DNA from: Propionibacteriaceae bacterium
GTDB lineage: Bacteria; Actinomycetota; Actinomycetes; Propionibacteriales; Propionibacteriaceae
Assembly: GCA_009781325.1 (NCBI GenBank)
Contig: WQYJ01000114.1
Span: forward strand, 1-6,771
DNA: 6,771 nucleotides
Direction: 5' to 3'
Of this stretch, positions 1 to 4,658 are shown piece after piece (position 1 is the stretch's first letter; each line of letters opens with the position of its first letter). The position numbers were made by a program, and so were the translations under genes. Under the pieces are notes generated by a model, which saw only the letters and a program-made list of their open reading frames with translations, searched no databases and was not told where the DNA came from.

Positions 1-215
1 AAGGGATTGTTTTCTACAAGTACGGACCAAGCTTCAAATAGCTGGTCAGCTTTGACGAGTCGGAGGTACTCTTGGATGTTTTCTCCGGCTGGACAAGCGT
101 CATTACACGGAGGTAGTAGATCCACATAGACCGGCATTCTCGATCTCGTGGGCCCTACTCGCCCTTGTGTTGCTGCTAAGTCAGGTAACGCGGTTATGTC
201 GCGAGAGTCAGCCAT
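1..215 (-). CDS. GltD-like FAD/NAD(P)-dependent oxidoreductase, N-terminal part (truncated by window edge)
   Basis: Reading the minus strand from ATG at 215 gives 71 codons open to the left edge. The protein starts MADSRDITALPDL and contains PPCNDACPAGENIQEYL (about residues 39-55), followed by an alpha-helical stretch ending in VLVENNP. The CxxxCPxxxxI pattern plus the downstream EAW..L...NP segment is typical of the N-terminal iron-sulfur domain found in glutamate synthase small subunits (GltD) and related flavoprotein oxidoreductases such as dihydropyrimidine dehydrogenase. That domain passes electrons between a flavin/NAD(P)H module and a partner subunit. The start is supported by AGGA at 221-224, five bases upstream. 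A second ATG at 220 is out of frame and runs into a stop after eight codons. The FAD and NAD(P) domains lie outside the window, so the true substrate (glutamate synthase or another oxidoreductase) cannot be decided. Confidence 0.8.
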   Translation of the reverse strand, partial: MADSRDITALPDLAATQGRVGPTRSRMPVYVDLLPPCNDACPAGENIQEYLRLVKADQLFEAWSVLVENNP

Positions 216-220
216 GCCAT

Positions 221-228
221 TCCTCTCT
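221..228 (-). promoter_or_regulatory. Ribosome binding site of the GltD-like gene
   Basis: The minus strand reads AGAGAGGA here. Its AGGA lies five bases before the ATG at 215, which decides in favour of that start over the out-of-frame ATG at 220. Confidence 0.6.
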
Positions 229-340
229 GAAGGGAGTCTGCCTCTTTAATCGTAACAGTCAAATAGCAATCTGCATCCTTGCAATTTTTGTTTGGGGAGA
301 AACTTTAAAACCGGTGTTTTTGGCGGCCTCGTAAATAAGA

Positions 341-383
341 AGTACGTCGGCGGGCTTGGGGGGGAGTAGCCCACCGACGTACT
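341..383. repeat. Inverted repeat, 16-bp arms with 11-base G-rich loop
   Basis: The arm at 341-356 (AGTACGTCGGCGGGCT) is complementary to 368-383 with a single mismatch. The loop is TGGGGGGGAGT. There is no T-run on either side, so it is not a classical intrinsic terminator. The TACGTCGG core also occurs in the repeat family at 1130-1326 and 5915-6195, so it may be a distant member; that link is weak. Confidence 0.6.
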
Positions 384-389
384 GGTACC

Positions 390-399
390 GACACGTGTC
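390..399. promoter_or_regulatory. Perfect palindrome GACACGTGTC, possible regulator site
   Basis: A 10-bp perfect palindrome, flanked by TACC on the left and GGTA on the right, lies upstream of the GltD-like gene. It could be an operator for an unknown dimeric regulator. Nothing else supports a function. Confidence 0.25.
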
Positions 400-445
400 T
401 CGGGTATCCGCACAAGGGGGGAATCTGTACGGATAACTCGGGGAA

Positions 446-497
446 GAGTTACACATTTTCAGGAAACCTGAAAGCCGGTGCCATAAATGTGTAACTC
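446..497. repeat. 52-bp perfect-ended inverted repeat with nested hairpin (possible MITE or IS remnant)
   Basis: The outer arms GAGTTACACATTT (446-458) and its exact complement (485-497) enclose a second perfect stem, TTTCAGG (457-463) with CCTGAAA (467-473) around an AAA loop. The outer ends resemble the type of terminal inverted repeat seen in some insertion sequences, but no transposase and no flanking target-site duplication are visible. It has no T-run, so a terminator is unlikely. It could be a miniature element, a protein-binding cruciform or a structured leader of the GltD-like transcript. Confidence 0.5.
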
Positions 498-551
498 CGA
501 GGGAACTGAGAATATTCCCACTTTCTGGAATTTTTTTTGGCGAAACACAAA

Positions 552-586
552 CGTATGAGTTAACGGACGGAATCCAAAGTCATACG
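552..586. repeat. Short inverted repeat CGTATGA/TCATACG downstream of the thioredoxin gene
   Basis: Seven-bp perfect arms (552-558 and 580-586) are separated by 21 bases. On the minus strand the second arm is followed by TTTGTGTTT, so it could act as a weak terminator for the thioredoxin transcript. The loop is long and the stem short, so confidence is low. Confidence 0.25.
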
Positions 587-629
587 AAGGTAATTAAAGC
601 GCCATTCTCAGGCGAGTGAGTGGAAGTAA

Positions 630-1004
630 TCAGGAGCCACCTGCATCCTCCACACTTGCGCGTACCTCATCCATATCGAGACCCTCGACAGCATCCATGA
701 GACGAGCAAAATCTGCAGCGCCCAAAGCACCAGGCTGGGCATATACGAGTATGCCGTCTCTGAATGCCATTACGGTCGGAATGGACGTGATTCCCAGCTG
801 TCCTGCAAGCGTGACCTCCTGCTCAGTATCAACCGAGCCGAAGATCATTTCCTGATGTGTCTCTGCCGCCTCCTCAAAGACCGGCTTAAACGCACGACAG
901 GGTGGGCACCACGAAGCCCAGAAGTCCAAGAAGACGATACCTGGCGATGATATGACGTTTTCAAAGGAGTCTTGTGTGACTGTAACAACAGACATAGAGA
1001 CCAT
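630..1004 (-). CDS. Thioredoxin-family protein with WCPPC active site
   Basis: A 124-residue soluble thioredoxin that should act in the cytoplasm as a thiol-disulfide oxidoreductase, reducing protein disulfides or persulfides. Visible hallmarks are the beta-strand IVFLDFWAS leading into WCPPC (residues 32-36, redox cysteines C33 and C36), the VDTEQEVTLAGQLGI segment, and the cis-proline loop SIPT (P76). It has no signal peptide and carries about 15 extra acidic residues at the C-terminus. Classical thioredoxins have WCGPC; the second proline should alter the redox potential. The start at 1004 follows GGGGG four bases upstream; an in-frame ATG at 995 is an alternative without a ribosome binding site. 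Its upstream region holds three CsoR/CstR-type palindromes, so it is probably controlled by the repressor encoded at 6250-6573 or a paralogue. It is monocistronic or the first gene of a unit running towards the GltD-like gene. Confidence 0.93.
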   Translation of the reverse strand: MVSMSVVTVTQDSFENVISSPGIVFLDFWASWCPPCRAFKPVFEEAAETHQEMIFGSVDTEQEVTLAGQLGITSIPTVMAFRDGILVYAQPGALGAADFARLMDAVEGLDMDEVRASVEDAGGS

Positions 1005-1006
1005 AT

Positions 1007-1020
1007 TACCCCCAGGGGTA
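1007..1020. promoter_or_regulatory. CsoR/CstR-type operator 1 (TACCCC-CA-GGGGTA)
   Basis: A perfect 14-bp palindrome ends two bases before the thioredoxin start and covers its likely ribosome binding site. C-tract/G-tract palindromes bounded by TA are the known DNA targets of CsoR/RcnR-family repressors. Confidence 0.75.
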
Positions 1021-1029
1021 TCAGCCGTC

Positions 1030-1043
1030 TACCCTTGTGGGTA
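1030..1043. promoter_or_regulatory. CsoR/CstR-type operator 2 (TACCC-TTGT-GGGTA)
   Basis: Second 14-bp palindrome of the same type. Its centre is 23 bp from operator 1 and 22 bp from operator 3, about two helical turns each, so bound tetramers would lie on the same face of the DNA. Confidence 0.7.
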
Positions 1044-1051
1044 TATGTGAC

Positions 1052-1065
1052 TACCCCGGGGGGTA
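1052..1065. promoter_or_regulatory. CsoR/CstR-type operator 3 (TACCCC-GG-GGGGTA)
   Basis: Third perfect 14-bp palindrome. It overlaps the proposed -10 box by two bases and covers the expected transcription start, so a bound repressor should block RNA polymerase. Confidence 0.75.
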
Positions 1066-1092
1066 TATTTGCTTGCAGAGTGAGATTTTGAA
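1064..1092 (-). promoter_or_regulatory. Putative promoter of the thioredoxin gene
   Basis: On the minus strand TTCAAA (1087-1092) and AATATA (1064-1069) are separated by 17 bases, an acceptable sigma-70-type -35/-10 pair. The start would fall near 1057, inside operator 3. Confidence 0.45.
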
Positions 1093-1129
1093 GGCCTGTT
1101 GTCGGATGACAAAGGGGACGCACCCCCCC

Positions 1130-1326
1130 GGTCATCCTGCCGCCAGGCAGGACCCCCGGCAGCCGACGTATGGACTGTAGATAGATCCTTACCCAAGACC
1201 CTACGTCGGCTGCCGGGGGTCCTGCCTGCGGCAGGATGACCGGAGGTGACGTATGGACTGTAGATAGATCCTTACCCAAGACCCTACGTCGGCTGCCGGG
1301 GGTCCTGCCTGCGGCAGGATGACCGG
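1130..1326. repeat. Left cluster of hairpin-rich repeats (long palindrome plus 79-bp direct duplication)
   Basis: A left arm at 1130-1170 starting GGTCATCCTGCC is nearly the complement of 1202-1241, enclosing a 30-base centre. The segment 1165-1243 is then repeated at 1248-1326 (79 bp, period 83). Each arm also contains its own small hairpin, TCCTGCC with GGCAGGA around a 3-4 base loop. The same unit recurs at 5915-6195. The cluster begins 22 bases downstream of the racemase stop codon and stops short of the thioredoxin promoter. It resembles REP/BIME-type intergenic repeats. It has no T-run, but may stabilise or end the racemase transcript. Confidence 0.85.
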
Positions 1327-1347
1327 GGACCGGCTCCCTGGCATACG

Positions 1348-2403
1348 TCAGTAGCGGCGGGGGACTCGTTTGTTGAGAAGGCAGATGGATTCTTCGGCTA
1401 CGCCGTGGTTGTGTTCGGCGATCTCGTCGAGGTGGCGGGTGTCGCGGATGAGTTGGACTTCATCACCTTCGATGATCGAGTCATCAACCACAACCAAGGT
1501 AATATCCATAGTCACAGCGGCGACCTTATAACGACGCCCGCGGATAAAAACATCTCTGCCGATATTCACCTTGGCAAACCCATCACCAAAACCAATAGGA
1601 ATCACACCAATAAGCTGATCGGCGCCAACCGCGGTGTAGGCATTGCCGTAGCTGATGGAACTCCCCGCAGCCAATTCAACAATCTGGGTGACCTCGCTGA
1701 GGAGCGTACAGCAGTTCTTGAGTGCTGGGTTGTCGTTCTCGATCCCATAGATAATGTTCCCGATTCGACAGGCGTTCGAGTACGCCTTGTTCTCGTAACG
1801 CGGCATCGACAAGGAGTTCGACGTACTTACCACGGGGATAGCGCTCAGGTCGATCCCAGAAGTCATCTCCTCGAACACCGCGTACTCCGCGTAGGTTGAC
1901 CATTCATCTTCGGGATCATAGAGGTGAAGGAAGAGCCCTTCTAGAACAGCGTCCGACTGGCGAATCTGGCGAACAACAGCTTCGAAGCCATCCCGAGTTC
2001 TCGGCCCGCCGAAGAGATCGCGGCCGCCATTAGCCCGAATGAAGACTTTGAGCCCACTAACCGCAGAAGCTTGCTCGGCCTGCTCCAGAGTTGCCACGGT
2101 AACGCACACATTGGCATCGCGGGCAACCGGCAGGGCAGCCTCGGAGATAGGCACAAGGATGAGGATCGGAATATCCGGATGCAGGGCGCGTACTTCCAGG
2201 GCTTCTTCGACCATCGACACACACAGATAATTACAACCGCCCCGAATCAGCGCCTCAATGATCGGCGTCCCCAGCCCATAGCAATTTCCCTTGATGACTC
2301 CCATATAGAACTCATAGCCGGGATACTCCGCGAGAATCCAACGACAGTTATGCTCGATGGCATCCAGATCAATCTCAAGTCGGGTTGGGCGGTAGTCCTC
2401 CAT
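1348..2403 (-). CDS. Alanine-racemase-like PLP-dependent (fold type III) amino acid racemase
   Basis: A 351-residue cytoplasmic enzyme of the alanine racemase family. It starts RPTRLEIDLDAIEHN, the usual opening of the PLP barrel, followed by the PLP-lysine motif VIKGNCYGLG (K38). R213 in CRIGNIIYG matches the Arg that contacts the pyridine nitrogen, and Y252 in ISYGNAYTA matches the catalytic Tyr. The C-terminal beta domain has IPIGFGDGF, where the family normally has GYxDG, and VAAVTMD. In contrast, the usual KxDTGMxRxG segment reads RANGGRDLFG (123-132). The carbamylated-Lys position is therefore Arg123 and the substrate-carboxylate Arg is Leu130. It is probably an active PLP enzyme with a substrate other than alanine; diaminobutyrate is a guess from the adjacent ectB-like gene. 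It is the last gene of the operon, 11 bases after the GatD-like gene, with a weak ribosome binding site that suggests coupled translation. Confidence 0.85.
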   Translation of the reverse strand: MEDYRPTRLEIDLDAIEHNCRWILAEYPGYEFYMGVIKGNCYGLGTPIIEALIRGGCNYLCVSMVEEALEVRALHPDIPILILVPISEAALPVARDANVCVTVATLEQAEQASAVSGLKVFIRANGGRDLFGGPRTRDGFEAVVRQIRQSDAVLEGLFLHLYDPEDEWSTYAEYAVFEEMTSGIDLSAIPVVSTSNSLSMPRYENKAYSNACRIGNIIYGIENDNPALKNCCTLLSEVTQIVELAAGSSISYGNAYTAVGADQLIGVIPIGFGDGFAKVNIGRDVFIRGRRYKVAAVTMDITLVVVDDSIIEGDEVQLIRDTRHLDEIAEHNHGVAEESICLLNKRVPRRY

Positions 2404-2414
2404 GGTTGCTGACT

Positions 2415-3128
2415 CTACTCCAGTTCGATTCCAGGCTTGCGGTACTCCGCCAGTTTCACGATGTACGCCCGATAGATTTCCTCCTCGAACGCCAGAACCG
2501 GACTCTGAACTCCTAGTTGAGTCAGGAGGTATTTCGTGAAATCCGGGTTCGCGATGAGCAGTGGTCCAAGCAAATAGGTGGCGAAGAGCTTCCCCTGACG
2601 GATCCCTTCACACGTGGTGTCAGGATTGAGTCCAACACCGATCTCCACGTCTACCATGCATCTCGACGAGTCCTTGACGTACGAATGGGAGAACCGCGAT
2701 GTGTAACCCAGGATCGTCATAGTCTCGAAGCGGCCCAAGACAAGGGAGTTGAACCGATTGGGCGTCTGGCGTACAGCATAAGAATCCACAACACCCAAGG
2801 CTTCCTTCTTGGTACCATCCTCGCGCTTGATGTACTGGCCCAGAATCTCCAGAGCATTTCCAGTGGCCAGGAAAGCCGTCTGCTCTGCCTGAATGAGATC
2901 ACGAAGCCGATCCTTATAGGGGACAAGCAGATCGATCACCAATTCCTGGTTCTTCTCACTCATCGACCCGAAATACACCAAGTCCACATCCGACGACACA
3001 AAGGTCGGCTCATCAGTCAAGGAGGTTTCGATGAACTGCGCATTGGGAAGACACTGCCGCAAGTACATCATGTTGGCCTTGTCACCATAGAGACAGCAGA
3101 CCTCGGGGTACATGATTTCGATTCTCAT
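2415..3128 (-). CDS. GatD-like class I glutamine amidotransferase-fold protein lacking catalytic residues
   Basis: This 237-residue protein is close in length to GatD, the glutaminase partner of MurT in lipid II amidation. Family features are the N-terminal LYGDKANMMYLRQ (13-25), DLVYFGSMSEKNQ (49-61) where GatD has a GG(G)SDREQ-like stretch, and ATYLLGPLL (183-191) near the C-terminus. The nucleophile elbow, CGGYQxLG in GatD, reads TGNALEILG (89-97) with no cysteine. The GFENH motif reads GYTSR (141-145), so the catalytic His is Arg; H148 is the nearest His. The LHGP histidine is also replaced (L187). It therefore should not hydrolyse glutamine by the standard mechanism and may serve as a scaffold or regulatory subunit, or may bind another amine donor. 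Its ATG overlaps the stop of the MurT-like gene (ATGA, 3125-3128), indicating translational coupling and probably a 1:1 complex. Confidence 0.85.
   Translation of the reverse strand: MRIEIMYPEVCCLYGDKANMMYLRQCLPNAQFIETSLTDEPTFVSSDVDLVYFGSMSEKNQELVIDLLVPYKDRLRDLIQAEQTAFLATGNALEILGQYIKREDGTKKEALGVVDSYAVRQTPNRFNSLVLGRFETMTILGYTSRFSHSYVKDSSRCMVDVEIGVGLNPDTTCEGIRQGKLFATYLLGPLLIANPDFTKYLLTQLGVQSPVLAFEEEIYRAYIVKLAEYRKPGIELE
3125..3128 (-). promoter_or_regulatory. ATGA stop-start overlap coupling the MurT-like and GatD-like genes
   Basis: On the minus strand the TGA of the upstream gene and the ATG of the downstream gene share ATGA. This is a classic arrangement for translational coupling of two subunits. 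Confidence 0.8.
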
Positions 3129-4501
3129 TTGCGGGCCTCCAACCGTGAGATCAGGGCCTGTTTCATGTCCATCGCCACATCGATAGTGGATGTGTCGTAG
3201 AGAACAAAGACCGAATCAACATCATCGATCTGCAGTTGCGCTGGTGCCTCCATCTCCAATTCGCAGCGCAGAATCCGCTCTTTTTCGATCCCAGCCAGAA
3301 GCAGCCGCAGCTCATAGTCATAACAGCGCGGCCCGCACGCAACGACCTGGACAACCGAATCATCGGCCAAGAACTCGAAGTCAGTGTCGTAAATCCACCC
3401 GACGTACTCCACAGATTTCTTGCGGTCATACCAGTCATCCATCACCAGTACGACGACCTTGCGCCCTGGCTGAGTACGAACAAAGTCGAGGGTACGGGTC
3501 GCCGAGACGCAGCTTTGCCCCTTACTCATCGCTTGAATGACGCTCACCGAACCCACCGTGGTTGACTTCAGGCGCGACTCCAAGGTTCCAAGCTTTCCCA
3601 GACTGGCAGCAATGGCATCCTGCGACAGCCCCATCTCACTTAGGGCAGCGATGGCAGCCAGTTCGTTATAGATATTGAAGGTGGCGTTACTGATCAGCGG
3701 ATAAGAACTCTCCACACCTTGGTGAGTGACCTCAATGGCCTCATCGCCGCTGCCGACGTACATAATCACATAGTCCGGCACAGGGGAGGAAAACCCGCAC
3801 GCGGGACAACCAGCCCGGCCGATGTGGTGATAGCGCAGGTGCGCGTACTCCAGCTTCGTCATGCAGTTCGGGCAGAAGGAATAGTCAGTGACGAGATCGA
3901 CCGCAGAGTCAACATCGGATTCCATGGCCTCAATTCCAAAGTAGACCCGCTGGTTCCCCTGGGTCTCACCCAGCCTCGCCGAACACAGTTCATCGGCGTT
4001 GAGGATCAGCGTCGTCGTGGGCGGTGTGTAGGTATCGATGACATCGAAGATGTAGTCCGGATGCGCATTGCGCTTCAGTGAATCGCGGAACAGCCCTGTG
4101 ACAACGAGATACCCAGGTTTGACGAACGGAAGGATCAGCCGGGTGGCACGCTCGTCGACTTCGAGTACGCAGGCATCCTTATTTGGCTTGCCCGACCAGG
4201 AGACACTGGTCGTCAGTGTGGATGCGATCCCCGAGGCGATATTCGACCCGATTCGGTTGGTGGCCACACTATAACCAGAGTCAATGAGAACATCGGCGAT
4301 CATATTCGTCACCGTGGTCTTTCCGTTTGTTCCTGTGACGGCCACGCACAGCGGGGGTTTCGCGATGAGTTCCAGGTAGCTCGGACAGATGAGCAGGGCA
4401 ATCCACCCCGGCAGGTTCGAGGCATTTCTGCCTATGAGACGCAACAGATAGTAGGTCAGTTTTGCAACGACACGTGCTGTGGACAGCCTAACAGTCGACA
4501 T
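3125..4501 (-). CDS. MurT-like Mur ligase (ATP-dependent amide ligase with zinc ribbon)
   Basis: A 458-residue protein slightly longer than typical MurT. It has the Mur-ligase P-loop VTGTNGKTT (K61), VLEVDERA (112-119) and LFRDSLKR (137-144, MurT LFRDQLDR type). It also has a four-cysteine zinc ribbon inserted in the central domain (C210, C213, C232, C235), diagnostic for MurT relatives, and NIYNELAA (276-283). The C-terminal domain keeps WIYDTDFE (369-376) but has lost the KNPAG-like segment (here QAMSKGQ, 323-329), and the NDNPADGxDVSW region reads MDDWYDRKKSVEYVGW. MurT uses ATP to activate the D-Glu alpha-carboxylate of lipid II for amidation with GatD-derived ammonia. This paralogue should still make an acyl-phosphate, but substrate and amine donor are probably different. 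It is the first gene of the operon; the start at 4501 has GGAG six bases upstream and a good promoter behind it. Confidence 0.88.
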   Translation of the reverse strand: MSTVRLSTARVVAKLTYYLLRLIGRNASNLPGWIALLICPSYLELIAKPPLCVAVTGTNGKTTVTNMIADVLIDSGYSVATNRIGSNIASGIASTLTTSVSWSGKPNKDACVLEVDERATRLILPFVKPGYLVVTGLFRDSLKRNAHPDYIFDVIDTYTPPTTTLILNADELCSARLGETQGNQRVYFGIEAMESDVDSAVDLVTDYSFCPNCMTKLEYAHLRYHHIGRAGCPACGFSSPVPDYVIMYVGSGDEAIEVTHQGVESSYPLISNATFNIYNELAAIAALSEMGLSQDAIAASLGKLGTLESRLKSTTVGSVSVIQAMSKGQSCVSATRTLDFVRTQPGRKVVVLVMDDWYDRKKSVEYVGWIYDTDFEFLADDSVVQVVACGPRCYDYELRLLLAGIEKERILRCELEMEAPAQLQIDDVDSVFVLYDTSTIDVAMDMKQALISRLEARK

Positions 4502-4507
4502 AAATCA

Positions 4508-4511
4508 CTCC
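4508..4511 (-). promoter_or_regulatory. Ribosome binding site of the MurT-like gene
   Basis: GGAG on the minus strand, six bases before the ATG at 4501, supports that start. Confidence 0.6.
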
Positions 4512-4526
4512 AGATCTAACCAACCT

Positions 4527-4556
4527 ATTGAAACCGCCGAGTTCGGTTCCTGTCAA
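4527..4556 (-). promoter_or_regulatory. Putative promoter of the MurT-like/GatD-like/racemase operon
   Basis: The minus strand has a consensus TTGACA (4551-4556) and TTCAAT (4527-4532) with an 18-base spacer. Transcription would start near 4520, giving a leader of about 20 bases. No operator palindrome of the thioredoxin type is present. Confidence 0.55.
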
Positions 4557-4606
4557 GGTACGAGCCGCAATCTGGGTCGTGCGAGTTAGTCCAACTTTTC
4601 CAGGCA

Positions 4607-4615
4607 TGGTATCGT
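4607..4615 (+). promoter_or_regulatory. Possible extended -10 element of the aminotransferase gene
   Basis: TGG-TATCGT has the TGn extended -10 form. It would put the transcription start near 4622 with a leader of about 37 bases. No good -35 box is visible. Confidence 0.3.
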
Positions 4616-4646
4616 GTCGTGGTTGAGAACCCAAAGACGTAACTGC

Positions 4647-4652
4647 AGGAGG
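4647..4652 (+). promoter_or_regulatory. Strong ribosome binding site deciding the aminotransferase start
   Basis: A perfect AGGAGG six bases before ATG at 4659. An in-frame ATG at 4614 has no such site and would add 15 residues (MSWLRTQ...) not expected for this family, so 4659 is the start. Confidence 0.9.
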
Positions 4653-4658
4653 ATAACA

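Larger units (their letters stand above)
216..629. other. Gene-poor 414-base intergenic region with several inverted repeats
   Basis: No convincing coding region is visible here. A 65-codon minus-strand frame (259-456) has no family resemblance and no ribosome binding site. The region should hold the promoter of the GltD-like gene and the 3' end of the thioredoxin transcript, but no clear -35/-10 pair could be picked out for the former. It contains a 16-bp hairpin (341-383), a perfect GACACGTGTC palindrome (390-399), a 13-bp perfect inverted repeat with a nested hairpin (446-497), a weak ATTCC/GGAAT hairpin followed by eight T on the plus strand (about 513-537), and a CGTATGA/TCATACG repeat (552-586). 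Confidence 0.6.

Noticed and set aside
259..456. 65-codon minus-strand frame upstream of the GltD-like gene
   Set aside because: It reads across a hairpin, has no ribosome binding site and no family resemblance.
513..537. Plus-strand intrinsic terminator (short hairpin plus eight T)
   Set aside because: The stem is only about five base pairs and no plus-strand gene precedes it; listed only as a component of the gene-poor region.
845..1279. 144-codon minus-strand frame across the repeats and thioredoxin promoter
   Set aside because: It is translated from non-coding repeat DNA, then runs through operators and the thioredoxin gene in the wrong frame.
1405..1899. 164-codon plus-strand frame opposite the racemase gene
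   Set aside because: Antisense shadow of a well-supported gene; no protein-family features.
2517..3200. 227-codon plus-strand frame opposite the GatD-like gene
   Set aside because: It lies antisense to a gene with clear family motifs, shows no recognisable domain and has no convincing ribosome binding site; it is a shadow of the GC-rich reading frame.
4614..4658. Upstream in-frame start of the aminotransferase
   Set aside because: The 15 extra residues are basic and unlike the family, whereas the ATG at 4659 has a perfect AGGAGG at ideal distance.
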